Shown: positions 1 through 13,500, numbered from the stretch's first letter. The stretch is DNA of 64,000 bases from Gambelia wislizenii (GCA_030847615.1 JAUMIR010000004.1:100268001-100332000); one strand, 5' to 3'. Translations and numbers: made by a program. Notes: a model not told the origin generated them from the letters alone.

Positions 1-822
1 CCTCCCCCAGCCAGCCAATAGCATCGCTCGTGGCGCGGAACTCTAAAGGAAGTGCGTCACCGAGGTTGTGAAAACACGAGTAATCGCATCCTTGATTGAC
101 AGCCAAAAAAAAAAAAAAAATCCCGGTAAGCTAAACATGTGTAAACAGCAAAAGCATGGGATATAAGAGTGTGAGACCAATAAAAACTTTTGTCGTGTAA
201 ATATCAATCACAGGATCTTCCAGGATTTCCTAAAGAGTGACAAAAATTGTATAAACAGCAAGGGACGGATATGGGATCAGGAAGTCACGGTAAGCCCCGC
301 GACAATTTTTGTCGTGTAATTGGCACCCAAACTGTTTTCTGATGAGAATACTGGGTGACCTTTACTAGGCCTCTTCACAAAGACATAAGTGCTGAAAAGA
401 AAACTCACAGAATCCGAAAGCTAAAACGCTGCTGGAAATAATGGCATTGTAATAATTTTGTTAAGTTATTAACAATAAGACGGCATAGTGGCATAATGTA
501 ACATTTAAAAACAGAACATAGAGGAATCTCGCCAGGCATCGCATATTATTCATCCCCAAAGTAATATTTTCCGGGATTTATATGTAATCTTTGGTGCATA
601 GGATCACAGCATGAGAAAATAAAAATAAATTTACCATTCAACTAAAGCATCTCTCCATAGGTCCAAATGTGACTGTGAAAGAAGTGGAAACTCTCTGTTG
701 TCATTGATGAAATTAATCAAAGAAAACCAGGTTGAAAAGAAGCTTAGTTTTGACTGGGTAGGAAATAATGGTATTGATTAAACCAAGATAACTAATGAAA
801 ACCAGGTTTTTGCAACACTTAC
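1..822. other. Left flank, inside or 3' of LDLRAD1
   Basis: No LDLRAD1 exon is visible. At about 120-205 and 250-322 there are two partly similar stretches, both containing TAAACAGCAA and ending in a TTTGTCGTGTAA motif. They may be remains of a transposable element whose other end is outside the window. An A-run sits at 106-120. The rest is AT-rich with nothing recognisable. Confidence 0.3.
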
Positions 823-960
823 TACATAGTGTGTTTTGCTCATCCTCTCCATTTACACAATTTCTTCTTGTGTCACAGACTTGGCTGGCTAATATGCAGG
901 TTTCTCTGTTGTCACATAAAAAGCCTGTCTGGTTATTGTTAGTCACACATAAACGGTTTA
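823..960 (-). CDS. LDLRAD1: LDLRAD1 internal exon, LDL-receptor class A repeat
   Basis: Low-density lipoprotein receptor class A domain-containing protein 1, a small single-pass membrane protein with no well-established ligand. Read on the minus strand, the exon follows a T-rich tract ending in AG (acceptor at 961-962) and stops before GTAAGTG (donor at 816-822). It is entered in phase 1 and left in phase 1. It encodes LCVTNNNQTGFLC followed by the CILASQVCDTRRNCVNGEDE pattern. The six-cysteine, acidic GEDE layout is that of a calcium-binding LDL-A repeat, and it aligns with human LDLRAD1 (TLTNRTGFLC...GEDEDESLC). The NQT is a possible N-glycosylation site. The remaining C-terminal LDL-A exons are not seen at 1-822 and probably lie beyond the left edge. 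The minus orientation next to TMEM59 agrees with the mammalian gene order. Confidence 0.85.
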
Positions 961-3741
961 CTAAAAAATAAATAAAATTTGTGTCATCATATTATAGTTT
1001 ACATATTCAGACAACTAATTTCAGACCCACAATTGATCTTTAAGCTTAATCATAATTTCTATAACTCTTTAGTTTATTTTATGTTCCGTGGAGGGCCAGT
1101 GTGGGCCCCAACCCTTGACAGTTTATCTAATGGCAAAAGAACCCTTTTGAGTATATACAGTGGAGAAGTGTAATTTTTAAAAATGCGAATATCCAGCTAT
1201 GTATAATATTCCTACTATCCTTTAAGGAAGGCTATCTCAGTTAATAGTTCATCTTTTGGCAGCTTCATGATTAATTTTGCTAGATGATATACTTTCTGAT
1301 CAAAACCAAATGAAAGGAAATGGCTTTGAATGCTCTGAGATTTAATGAGCTCAGTCAAACTGACAGCATATCAAAAGCAAACTATTAATAATCATTACAT
1401 GAAATATGGAGGCCAGTTGTAAGCTATTTTACATATGATACAGTATTTGATGCAAGACGGTGGTTTGGACAATCTAAATTTGAAATATAATTATGAGACT
1501 TGATATATCAGTCATAAAAGTATGTTCTATGACCGATTCAGGTATTTGGCTTTGTTAGCATAGAAGTGACACGTGAAGCAGCCCCTATTGTCACAACTTT
1601 TAAGGTAAGCACTCTTATCTTTTTTAGAGAGAAAGCCCTTTCCCCTTTAGTCTAGATACATCCTTGGGCAGTTGAATGTTATCACTATTCTTTCTACCAT
1701 TTACTTACAATATATTTTTTTAAAACCCCAGCCTTTATTCACATGCCAGTAAATTCTATCAGAAAATGGTTTTGGAGTTCTGTTACCTGAATTACCGGGG
1801 GGTCCGTGGGACTCACTTGTGACCCAGAAAATACGATATCATATTGGGGAATTTTAGTTAGCTCAAAGGCTTGGCTGTGAGTGGTTCGGTAACTTATGGG
1901 ACCTTTTGCACCTATGTATACCAGTATTTACTGATAAGACTCCAAGCCAAATTAAATAAAAATGGTTTTTATTGGAAAATAATCATGGAAGCATTCACAC
2001 ATGCACTCAGGCTCACAAGACAACCACACAAGGCTAACCAGGAGGAAATACTTGGACAGAAGAATAGATTCGAGAAAGTGGGCTATAATTACCTGTCTGA
2101 GGAGCAGAGATTTGTGCAGCAAAGAAACTCATGCTTGAAGCTGAGGGTGCGACCGCAGTCTGGCAGAGTGACAGTGTGAGAAGAATTGTGCACACATGGC
2201 TATGATTTGGGATGATATTTATACCCAGTATTGTACCCGTAAGGGTGTTTTGAGTGAGAAACAGTGCTTAGGTGAATTTCCCAGGGTTAAACAATGGAAG
2301 CTCTGGTGACACTGATGGCTGCTAATGGTCGAAACATTAAGTTAATGGGTTTATGGCCACCTCCATATTGTGGAGAGGAAAAGTGTGAGGGAAAGACATT
2401 TTGTGAATAATGGGGATTCTGGTCACTGTTTATTTTAGAGTATGACTCACTGCCAGGTGCATCCAGGTAAGATTAGCACATTCTACCCTAACAACTTTGA
2501 TTAAAGCGGGGGGGGGGGACTTCGCTTAATCCCTTCCTGGGCGTGTTGTTGGGGAATTTCCAAGACAATTTCTTTAGGCCCTTGGATGACCTTCACTTAA
2601 CCTAAGTTTGGTTGGCCCGGGTCTATCTCGTGAACTGTCCAATATTGTCAAATTATGAATTATTGGGAGGATGGAGTATAAGGCCAGGTAACAGTTCCTG
2701 GCTCAGAAGTTTCTGTAGCTTTGGTGTGAAGTGGCTATCTATAGGCTATAACCAATGTAATTCAATATTATGCATGTATTTATTATCCTTTTGAGATTTT
2801 GTGTGTAGTCCCATGTTGGTGTTGGTGTTTGTTTTGTTTTTGTTTTTACAAATAATACTTTTTAGCATCCTGAGATGTCTTTCCCCCACCTTTTTTTTCT
2901 CCTTTGGATTTCACTGGATGCTTTCCACTTTTGCCTTTTTTCTCCCCAAGCCTCCAGGCCTCCCCAAAAAATTTTTAAAAAGTGAAACCCCCCCCCTAAA
3001 CAATGTTTGGACTGTCACTTTCCCAATAACCACCCTTCCAGGCCCACCATTCTAAAACACCAAGAACTGTGCAGAAAATCTGGAACTAAAAAATTAAAAA
3101 AGGACTTCTGGACACTTCCAGGACTTAGTTTCAGGTGATGTAGGTTTTAAAAATGTGGTGATGTGGCCTACCTCAAGGACAAAAATGATCCCGTACGCCC
3201 ACTGCAGTTGCCTATTAAATCAGTCCATGGGCAGCTGACTTTTAAATGTACAACAGAAGAGGGGTTATAATTATTCAAATACAAATGCTGTAGCTTACAG
3301 GGATTTTCCTGAGAGCAAAACTGAACGTGATGGCAAAATGATGGTAGCAATGTTACAGTTAACCTGTGGTGGTTGGTAACCATTGTAATGCCAGAAACCA
3401 CTTTTGCTAGTTCTCTTGATAAACAAGCATCCATTTGCTAGCTCTCCTGATAAACAAAATCCAATAGGAGAGGCTCCCTCCTGCTCTGGAGGAGTGGAAA
3501 ACATGATTTTCAGGAAGTGCCAGGGACTGCAGAGAGTTGAAGGGAAGAATATTGTGCCGTATTGTTACTGCAGCATCTATGCAACATTGGATTTAGCCTT
3601 CAGCGTCTCATTCCCTTTGCACACTTCATATTTTAAAGAGCACCCTCAACGTTTGACATACTGAAATAGTGTTGACATATTCAAAGCATTGTGGCACTTA
3701 ATCCAGTGGGAAACAATACAGCCAACATAACAGTGACTGAC
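961..3741 (-). other. LDLRAD1 intron, no further exon recognised
   Basis: Intron between the two LDLRAD1 exons (spliced on the minus strand). The content is AT-rich unique-looking sequence with poly-G and poly-C runs near 2506-2520 and 2988-2997. No coding exon, RNA gene or well-defined repeat is supported. Short open frames here have no splice context or recognisable product. Confidence 0.5.
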
Positions 3742-3922
3742 CTTCTGTATGTGGGGGGATACCAACTGTGACAATTAATGTAACGGCAGCAATGATAACA
3801 CCAAGTATAATAAAACCAATGGTAGATGCACAGATGCATCGTCGAGTGCAAGGGATGCATTGACAAGACTCTTTGCAGCAACCTTGTTGGTCATGTATTG
3901 TACCTGTTATAGAGAGCGACAT
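3742..3922 (-). CDS. LDLRAD1: LDLRAD1 exon with transmembrane segment
   Basis: Preceding LDLRAD1 exon on the minus strand. The donor GTCAGT lies at 3736-3741 and leaves phase 1 (GAA G), which fits the phase-1 acceptor of the 823-960 exon. The reading frame gives a cysteine-rich juxtamembrane stretch (GCCKESCQCIPCTRRCIC) and then a strongly hydrophobic segment (IGFIILGVIIAAVTLIVTVG). This matches the layout of human LDLRAD1, which has CCSRRGACLS before its membrane span. The 5' limit is uncertain. An acceptor TTTGCAG ends at 3933, after which an in-frame stop precedes the ATG at 3920-3922. A second acceptor ATAACAG ends at 3904. So this is either the first coding exon in this species or is spliced at the inner acceptor to an upstream coding exon I did not find. 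Confidence 0.68.
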
Positions 3923-4158
3923 TAAAGATCAACTGCAAATAAAACCTAGAATTTTACAAGAAAATCTACAAGCAGAAACCAGCTTTTGTCAGCTCTTCCT
4001 AATTAAACCTCAGTAGGAAAAAAGTCACTTTTGTAGTTACTAATCCACATGGTTATTCCATACAACTTTACCAAGTACTTATGCCCAAAGGGTTCTGCTT
4101 TTGTCACATTTATCTACTCCTTATTCATGTTGGGAAAAAAAGTTTCAACTATGTCTTG

Positions 4159-4450
4159 GGGCCCTTTCACAGTACACCATTATAGCACTATGATTCCACT
4201 TTAATGGCTATGGCAGCATTCTATGGAATCCTAGGATTTGCAGTTTAGGAAGGGGGACTAAGAATTTCAGCCAGAGTGCTCTATGCCTCAACACCAAATT
4301 GTGCTTTGGGTAGGCACTAAAGTTCTCTGGCTGAGAATTCTAAGTGTCCCTTGCTAAACTGCAAATCCCAGGATTCCTTAGGATGGAACCATGGCCATGG
4401 GACCATGGAAGTTAAACTGGAATCATAGTGCTTTAAGTATGCAGTCTGAT
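4159..4450. mobile_element. Palindromic long-TIR MITE, CCCTTTCACA family
   Basis: Imperfect fold-back of about 290 bp. The left arm (GCCCTTTCACAGTACACC, then TGGAATCCTAGGATTTGCAG) is repeated in inverted order on the right (CTGCAAATCCCAGGATTCC, then ATCATAGTGCTTTAA). The same layout recurs at 21424-21612 and around 52970-53385, so this is a dispersed non-autonomous DNA transposon family. No transposase is encoded. The superfamily is not certain from sequence alone. Confidence 0.7.
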
Positions 4451-6413
4451 GTTGCCTTTAGTTTTTGACATTCTTCAAATTTCTAAAAACATGTCAAAGC
4501 AAAACTATAAAAAAGGCTTAATATTGTCATATTCATAGAGAGCAGCTGATCTTTTTCGAATCTCATTAGAAGGTAAGATAGGTTTTCATGAATTGACTAG
4601 CAAAGCTTGTCTTCAATAATTTAAATTACAAAGGAGCAACTAACTTACTTAACCACATATTTCCTGCTCTGACAGTTATGCACCAAACTGTCTAAAACAG
4701 GTATTTCTGAAATCTGTCACTTGAGATCTTTTTTAACCGGAGGTGCCAAAGACACAATCTTGAATCCTTGGCATGTATCCCATACTATATAGCACCTGTC
4801 CTTTTCAAATATATAGTCAGCCAAATTGAGAATCAGATAACTGTACAACTGTGTACAAGATGTGTACTTCCTCATATCTCATACCTGTTTTTAGCTGTCT
4901 TCAGCTCTTGAGTATAATTATAATTGCCATCCTTTTATGAAGCACCTATGAATCAGTTGTCACCACCCTGAAATACTGAAAGGTCCTTTCCTGAAAGTGT
5001 TTGTATTTCACTGAGAGTGGGAACTCTGAAAGTGCTTGTATTTCACTAGAAAATATGTGTGAAGTGGGAGACAGAAGATGCACAGAAAGAAATGAAACAA
5101 GCTTCTCTAAAATGCTTAAATGGGCAGAAGGATCTCTCTGCCCCAGTTCTGCACTCCCTTTCCACACATTTCAGCTTTTTTGTAACTGTTGTTCCACCTT
5201 CCACTGGGGTAGAAAATTCAGTAACAGCTGTGATCAAAATATGTTGATCATATTAACTTACACCTGCATTCCAAATCTAATTTTCCAACCCTGCCTATGG
5301 AATGAAGTTAAAGCATTGTCTATTGTGACTGAACTGTACACTACTGAAAAAATGAACCCACTGCATGTTCATATTGATATTTTTTGAAGTGGTAGGACTC
5401 CCAGTTACCTCTTTTAGTGGTGAAGAGTGATTTTGCTGAGTCAAGGGAAGTTGCATCAAAATTCTGTAATTAACAAAAATAGGTATATACCTTATTGGGA
5501 AAGGGGAATTCTTAAAAACAAGAACAAGTAATTACATCCACTGGCCTTTTTGATCAACTGTATTAAACTGATAAGACTTTGCTGACTTAAATAGGTAAAT
5601 ACTACCCTATCTGCATATTTTTGGAAACATATGAACACCACACAGAGATTGAAATTAAAAATGATAATAATTTTAATTCAAAATTTCATATCCCTACTGG
5701 TAAAAAATATTACAGATACATTTTCAGCAGTAGAGCTGTGCTTTCCCTGGTGTTCAAAGTAGTAATTACAAACACTTTTTCTAAGAGCGGGTGATTATTA
5801 CCTGAGGGTGAGTTCTGTTCATCTTTCCCCAATGAATTACTGCAAGACTGTGTTAACTCATAGATGGGAATTGTTCTGATCAAGTATTCATCACTGTTTA
5901 AACTATGCTGCTGGTACAGGAAGAGGAACTACGGTAACCTTTCACAAGCTGCCTTGCTTTATCAGGAGGCCAAACCACTAGGTACATTCCTCGGGTGGTG
6001 TTACCTGGTTACTAAGCGAAACAAAGATAAGGGGAAAAAAGGGTCATGCTGGACTCAGCCACACCTATGAAAAATAAAGTGATAATAAAAACAAACATCC
6101 CCATCAGCCTACCTATGGTTTTCGCCACAAATTGTGAAGAACTTGGTGCTAATACCGCAGACTCTTCTGGATCTGAACACATTAGTAAATAAGCACCTAA
6201 AAAGAGCTGTGCTGGATCAGGCTTTAAGAAATCTAGCCCAGCATTCTGGTCACACCATGGGCAACCAGTAGACTTTGGGGGATCCACCAGCAGAATATCA
6301 ATGCAACTGTAATCTCCATGATCGCCAGCAAGTGATGTACAGAGACCTATGATTCTGGAAGTGATATTCAGCCATCTAGATTAGTAGCCATTGATGTACC
6401 TAAACTCCACGGT

Positions 6414-6639
6414 CAAATCTACACTATTAAAATAATCCAGTTTGAAACTGGATTACTTGCCTTGGTTCCTTCCTATAGAATTCTGGGATTTGTAGTTTTA
6501 CAGGGTCTTTAGCCTTCTCTGCCAAAGAACACTGGTGTCTAACCAAACTACAAACTCCAGGATTCCACAGGAAGGAGGCATGGCAAATAATCCAGTTCCG
6601 AACAGGATTATTTGTGTAGTGTGGATTTTGCTAGGCTTT
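6414..6639. mobile_element. Palindromic long-TIR MITE
   Basis: Inverted arms: AAATCTACACTATTAAAATA at the left, and the reverse complement of TTTGTGTAGTGTGGATTTT at the right. ATAATCCAGTTT is inside both arms. The centre has the same 'ggatt..gtagttt / aaactcc.ggatt' motif seen in the 4159 element, so the two families are related. It is short and has no coding potential. Confidence 0.6.
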
Positions 6640-7162
6640 CACACGTATAGATGTTAATAGTAGTGATAGCACAGTAATAGTGGTAGCAGCAGGAGCAGCA
6701 TTACAGATACGGTACATGGAAGAACAATGTTTCAGATCCTCAAGACAGTCAGCTATTGTTTTAAATGTTAAACTAATTCCTTTGGTGTAAGTACTAATTT
6801 TCTGTGTCTGTTTTCGCCTTATAGCCACTAATCTGGATGATAAGGTCCCATTTTAACTGATATCACAATGACCCTTTAAATTAGTTTAGCCTTTATGTTT
6901 CTGTTCATACATACTGATTGAAGTAAGAACTTTTAATCATTTCATAGTTCAGTATTCATTCATGGCTTTTTATTCCTTGATTCAAGCACCCAAATTTAGA
7001 GTTCCCAAGTGTTATGATTAACCACCACTTCAATTTTCAAGTTAGAAGCGTGGAAAGGCTCTACTTCTCAAACCACCCTTCTAATCTAATGAACAAGCTG
7101 TTTACAGTAAATGAAGAAATAACTAATTTATCTCATGTTGTGATCCTCACCAAACCCTAAAG

Positions 7163-7299
7163 CAGGAGTGGTAATAATCTGACCAGCCAGATGTTGGACA
7201 GCAACTCCCAAAATGCCTCACCATTGATTATGCTAAGGCTGTTGGGATGTGCTTTAAAATAAAATCTGGAGGGCTACATGATTACCACCCCTGCTGCAG
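7163..7299. mobile_element. Palindromic hAT-like MITE, CAGGGGTGG termini
   Basis: Starts GCAGGAGTGGTAATAATCTG and ends with the inverted ATGATTACCACCCCTGCTGC. The interior has the paired motifs AGATGTTGGACAGCAACTCCC and GGGATGTGC...ATCTGGAGGGC. This is a degraded copy of a common squamate fold-back repeat. Related fragments lie near 46310-46395 and 54500-54640. Confidence 0.6.
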
Positions 7300-8671
7300 C
7301 TGATTGAGGATCTTGGGAAACTGAGAAAGGGGGTTGAACAATCAGCAGTTTAACAAACCAGTTAAACCTCCAGACTTCTAAGACGTCAGGAGGTGACAGA
7401 GGCCATATAAAACAAGGCAGTATACCTATTGCCTATTTCAGCTTAGTCTAAAGCGGGAAATAGATCTCAGGAAAATTGAGATTTTAGAAAAATGCATCCA
7501 CTTGGGTACTGACATGTGACCCGTGCCGTTTATTTTGCAATGGAGCTTTGATTTAGCAATCCTATCCCACTCAAAAAATGCATTTCCGCAAAAAAAATTA
7601 TCTGCCAAAAATATGGGCAGATAATACATACAAAGAGTTACATTTTAATGGGGACAAAGTGAAACAAATGGGACCTACAGTCTTGCTGTATATTAAATTT
7701 AGCAAGTTCGAACAGCAGTTATCCCATGGTTAAATTTGTGACATCTCATTGGTTCTCAATGGTTTTGAAGTACTAAAAATGATGTCTTTTGGATAAACAT
7801 TCATCACATGAATGTCTGGACATTCCAAAAAACTAAACAATACGTTGTATGGAGTTTAGTTTAGCCCATGTTTGAAATTTTATTCTTGATTATATTTGAA
7901 ACGTTAGGTATTGTATTCTTCAGCACAACCACACCTACTACCTTGTCACTATACCAATATTACAGAGAAACAGAGCCTAAAAGAGCAACATAGTGGAACT
8001 TTACTTAGTGGAACTGGATCTGATGGTGATCTGAGTGCTAGCAATACCTGAGACACTGTGGGGAACTGAAGTGGGCTCACCACAGATACTAATAAACACT
8101 GTGATCACCATGTGGGATTGTCACATCTATTTATCAATATTAGAGCCAGAGAAGTTACTGATTTGCTTCTAAGAGCAACCACAACTAAAATTTGGCATGA
8201 TGACACATTTCAAACAGACAACCCTGCTTTCTCTCACTAAAGAAAGCAGCATACAAGGCCCTAAAACTGTTTTTTCAGCCAGATTTGTTAAAGAATACGC
8301 TCATCAGAGAGAAGAGTCCAGTAATATCACTTCCCCAAAGAACAGCAACAATATGAATTCAAGCTCATTTAAACACTGCAATGCTTAATTCAGTGTTTTT
8401 CATAGAGACAGATCCACCATAAACATTAGAGTTCAAAACCCCAAAAGAACATAAAGCAACAACTGTTGAAGTAATCAATGCACTGTACAATTACTTTAAA
8501 GCAACATTTTTTGTTGTTGTATATTGTGCTGACAATGTCAATTGTCTTGATCTTTAAGTTGCAGAACTGGAAAACAACCTCCCATATTGAAATTAAGTGT
8601 CAATCATCTCTCCCTAGAAGAAAGAGTTTAATATTTGAAGTAGAGGAGGGCAAAATGCAGCACCAGGGCCT

Positions 8672-8674
<3 letters not shown>

Positions 8675-8743
<69 letters not shown>
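8675..8743. repeat. Compound (CA)n-(GA)n microsatellite
   Basis: About 15 uninterrupted AC/CA dinucleotides (8675-8704) run directly into about 19 GA dinucleotides (8705-8743). The long open frames over it on both strands are artefacts of the repeat. Confidence 0.95.
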
Positions 8744-8746
<3 letters not shown>

Positions 8747-10379
8747 GTTTTTGTGGACGTCGGCTCCTCTATGATCCCAGACCATCCTTTTCCTTGTCTG
8801 CTATAAAAGGAAGATGAATCAGATTACTGCTGTTTTAGATAAAAACACCAATTTTAACACTATGATTACAGAACTGTAGACTTTATTGTGAGCATCTATG
8901 CATATGTACAGTGTATAGTAACATTTAGAGACAGCAGAATTTCATTCAGATGTTATTGGCTTGCCCTTTCACCAAAGAATTCCAGTAGTTTCTGTACATG
9001 TTCTTCTGTAATTTAAAGCATGGTAAAGTTTAATACACTAAAGATACCCAGTCTTCCCCATTTTTTAATACGTTGCTATCAAAGATTTTAGAAGCATTTG
9101 TGAATGAGACTCAAATTCCCAAAGCAACATATTTTAATATACAGAATTACATAAAAACAAATAAAGGAACTTAGAACTTGAAAACTCCTTTTGCAAGAAA
9201 TAATTCAGAGCTGTTATCAGAGAAGAAATAAATTTAGTTGCAAATCTCATCTTCATGGATTATTTTCTTTAATTGGACATTTTTTTAAAGCCATAAGCTG
9301 AGGAAAACCAGCCTAAAGAGTGGCTTGGTTCTATCATAGTGGAAAATCCTAGTTTATTATTATGAAAATGAACTGCAGCAAGCTTTGGGCTTATGTACTT
9401 TCCTGTCCACTTTACTTTTACAAATCGAAGGGAGAGATTGAAAGTTTCTGCTTCCCTGTAACAGCTGTACTCAAGGAATTGTGGTTTGTTTCAAACATGG
9501 TTGGTGCAAACAAGCTTCTTCTCACTAACTACAGTTTATTAACCAAGTCTGCATGTCACAGGGAATGGTGATTAATTTAAAACTGAAGCAAGAGTTTTCT
9601 ATCTCCACCTCTGGTGAGCAAGATATGAAAAGAGGAAGGAAGTAATGTCAATATTGCACCAACTAAAAAGTTGTGTTCTAGACTATATTTTATTTGTTAA
9701 CCATGTTGCTTCTTAGGAACCAGTTTTCTGAAAACAGAAGGACCACACTAAGATGACAAAAATAACAGATGTAAAGCAGAGGAAGCTTAAGGCAAACAAT
9801 ACAAGCTAAATTTAAATAGCTGTTTCAGAACACAACACAGAAAAGGTGCCCTAATAGTTATTAAAGTGTTATTGCTGACTAACTGTATTTCAGTGGCAGA
9901 AATTGGCATGAAGTTAGAACAGAAATGTATTCTTACTTATTGGAAAAGAGCCATCTGAAGTTCTAAAGGTACTTCAACAAATTCTGCATGATAGTTTAAT
10001 TTGTCCACAGCTGAAAACAACTTCAAACATCTTCTACCACCAAATGTTCTTTACAGTTTTTGAAACATATTCCAAATATACATTCTTGTAGATGTTCATA
10101 ATATGAAAATGCCACAACTTCAATGTATAGACAATATTTATGATTTTATGGTAGACAAAAAAAGATGCAGACAAGTGTAAATGCACTATAAACCTCACCT
10201 GATCAACTCTAGTGGAAAAGATTGAATTGCATGACAGTACAACTTTCCTTTATTTATTCTGCAACTTTATTTGAATCTAAACACTGAAACCACCTGCCCT
10301 GCTCAGGCCCCTGCACTGGAAAAAATCACCAGAGTTAACAGACGTCAAAGGATCAGATGAATGAATTCATTTTTAAAAT
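8744..10379 (-). other. TMEM59: Putative TMEM59 3' UTR and downstream flank
   Basis: Sequence immediately 3' of the TMEM59 stop on the minus strand. Candidate AATAAA polyadenylation signals on the minus strand occur at about 10249-10254, 9352-9357 and 8882-8887. Which one is used cannot be told from sequence. No other gene is visible. Confidence 0.45.
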
Positions 10380-10532
10380 CTATATTGATGATTGAGCCAA
10401 GTTAACTTTTGTAGGTAGAGGTCCTGCTTCTTGTTCATCAGCCTTACATTTGACCACCATGAGTGTAGAAGTAGGATATCGGTTCAGTTTTTGTTCATTC
10501 ATGTATTCTAAGTCTCCATAGATACTCAGCTT
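10380..10532 (-). CDS. TMEM59: TMEM59 exon 8, cytosolic tail and stop
   Basis: Residues 284-333 and the TAG stop at 10380-10382. It encodes KLSIYGDLEYMNEQKLNRYP and a tail ending GPLPTKVNLAQSSI. The YGDLE core, the cytosolic segment reported in human TMEM59 to bind the ATG16L1 WD40 domain, is intact, so that activity is probably kept (inference). Acceptor TTCTAG. Confidence 0.95.
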   Translation of the reverse strand, partial: KLSIYGDLEYMNEQKLNRYPTSTLMVVKCKADEQEAGPLPTKVNLAQSSI

Positions 10533-13500
10533 CTAGAACAACAAAATAAATATTATCAAATGTGGGCAATTTCAGACATGATTTTTACTTCTATGTTTTG
10601 TTGCATACATACTAAAACTACAGTCCTACACTTAAGACAGTAAGTCCTATCATAATCAGTGGGAATGACTTCTAAATTAACACGCTTAAGATTGTACATG
10701 AGCACATGTTATATTTCACTGACCAGAAACTTATGGTAGAATGAGAAAGATTACAAAAGGTGGCTGTTAGAAATGAATTAACTGTATGTTACAAACACAT
10801 GTCTAACAAAATGTCTTAATGCACAGTTAATTTCTGCATCAGTAAAAATAAATAAATAGAGGAGTTTGCCTTATAACAACAGGCTTTGGATATAACATCA
10901 GAAGCATTCTTGGCCATTTAGGTGGACGTCATATCTTTTCTAATGGCTGTATATAGCCTCCCAAATTACTATGATGCTAGATTTTTATCTAATCGAACAA
11001 AGCAATACATACATGTGTTATGTTATGTGTTATGTAACATAAGGAAATTTGTTCTCAATATTTTGAATTGGTTCACAGGAATCACACCTGATTAAGTGTG
11101 ATAATTTCTGATTAAGAAATTAGCCATACCTAACGAGGTTAGCTATGAGCAAGTGACATCCTCTTACTAAAGGAAATGATTAAGTCTATTAAGTTTTGTG
11201 TTGCTATTTATAAAGGCTAACAGGAGGATTAATAGATTACTGTATATCTTTTCTGCCAAGAAGCATCTTGATCTTCTCTCAAAATCACAGCATATCAGTG
11301 AAGATAATGAAGCAGGATGCCTGCTGTTTTCGAGTTAAAGTTACCTCAGATGGAACATATTGTTCCACAGCAGTAGTAACAGTTGCACAACAAATCCAGA
11401 GCAACACCAGTACAGAGAGGAGAAGTGTGGTTGTTAATATCCAACCAGAATTTCTGCAACACAAGGAAACAGAATGTTTATATATTTTTCATGAAGGCAA
11501 GCTTGAATCATACTCAAATTATATTTCTCAGATACAATTCCTCTGTGTAAAACTAAAATCTTCTTATATCTATCTATCTGTATTAGGCAGTGTTTTAGAT
11601 GCCTTGTCAACTGCCTTAAAAAATTCTCAGAAAAGAATCTAATTAAGAGGCCTATGCTCTTATTATTTGCTCAAGTGAAACAGTCAATGGCCCAGCTGTC
11701 AACATATCTCATTAGAATCAGTTGATACAACCAAGTATTGTGTCTGTATGGTCTCCCCGCCATCTTCTGTTTCTCAGTATTCTTGGATGAAATTTGGAAG
11801 TCCTCAGGTATACATACCATTTCATCTTAATTAGGAAAACATGGTTGCTATTTTAGCAATCTGAAAGCAAGCAAACTTTTAAAGCATAGCTTTAATTTGG
11901 TTTAAAACCCTGGTTCTTTTAACTAACCTTAATACAAACATATTACCTTTAATCAGACTAGCAGTATAACTACTTCAGCATTTTTTATACCCAAACTAAC
12001 CAACAAAGTTCTATATGGACCAACAGTTTTGCTCAGATTTCACTTTTCTCAGAAAAAGACCTTAAAACTGCAACATTACAGAATGGGTTGTGTTTGGAAA
12101 TGATGTTTTGTGCTTTTGGTATAAGAGCAGTGTTAATGGGTAAGGAAGAGGATGGGACACTATGATGAATTCCATTTTTTAATAAGACAGATGCAGCAAA
12201 GTTAGATGAGTAATTTAATAACCACTTTACTAAGAACGTGTTAAATACAGGACAGAACAGCACCATTGTGCCAGCAATTTAATTCCTCATGGCAAAGCAT
12301 TAAGGAACTAAATAAATGTATTCCTTTTCAGGGATTACTTAATATGCTAAAATATACATACATTGAAATACATTTGAAGAAGCCATCATTTTCATCCTCA
12401 TCAAAGAATCCTTTGTGAGTTTGTGGACCTCCTGGCTGAAGATCTACTGAAAAATCATAGTACATTTTTGTTGAATTTGGTCACTTTGGGGGAGGGGGAA
12501 GTTTGCGAGGGATTTAGGTGGGCAAAAACAGTCTTGGGGAGATTGCACTTAGCCCACCCCAACGGTAGTTACTTCCGGAAAGCTCCTTCAGATAACTTAC
12601 GAGATGTTTTGCTAAGTGATGATTCTTTTAAATCCAGGTTTTCCTGATCAGAGCTTTGAACATACTGAACTTCTGGCTTTGACTGGAATTATTAAAAAAA
12701 ACCCAAAACCTTCAAATTAATGTAAAAGATAAACACAAATAATCACAGACAAATATTAATAAATGTTTATTAATAAATCCAACCTTAAGAAGGCAATATT
12801 TCCAAAGATATACCATATAGATATACACATAATTATTTGATTTATAAATGAATTATCCTCTCCCCCTCCAGCTTGCTTTAAATTCTGTAATAGGTTATCA
12901 AGTACCTGAAATATCAGTATTTTGCCATCATCTGCTTGAAGGTAGAAAGTCCATGATGAGGTAATAAAGCTGTGAGCTGTTTCCATCATATCACTCCAGA
13001 ACGATCTCACAAGTGTAAGAGGAAAGAGAAGATGCATCCTTGGCATTAAGGACATGAGCTGAAAACAGTTTGAGGATTTTTTAAATTGCTCTTCACATTT
13101 TTATACAACAGTAACAAAATTGACCAAACTAGGTTACAGCCCTCTTTGCTACAAAATATGCATTGAGAGAAAAGAAATACAGTCGTCCCTTCCAATTTGC
13201 GACTTTCTAATTTGCAGTTTTGTGAACTCACAGATTTGCAAGGCTGCGGGGAGGGGGGTGAGTGGTTTTCAGTTTTTCCCCCACAGGGAAGGAAAGCCAA
13301 CCAAATCCGCAGCGACCACTGTGAGCTTGGTCAGCTTTCCTTCTCTGTTGGGGGAAAAGCCAAGGCTTTAGAAGGGACAGGGGAACGGGCGGGTGGCATG
13401 AAGGCTTGCCAAGCCTCCCCACTGCTTTGGAAGGGGCGGGGAGGAAAGGGTGGGCAGCAGGAAGGGTTGCCAGGCCTCCCCGCTGCTTTGGAAGGGGCGG

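Larger units (their letters stand above)
3932..8674. other. LDLRAD1-TMEM59 intergenic region
   Basis: Sequence between the LDLRAD1 upstream exon and TMEM59. Apart from three palindromic DNA elements listed separately (about 4159, 6414 and 7163), it is AT-rich. It should hold any remaining LDLRAD1 5' exons, but none was recognised: I looked for a protein start resembling the human LDLRAD1 N-terminus and saw nothing convincing. Confidence 0.4.

Noticed and set aside
8478..8785. Open frames on both strands over a (CA)n(GA)n tract
   Set aside because: Simple-sequence artefact: dipeptide repeats from a microsatellite.
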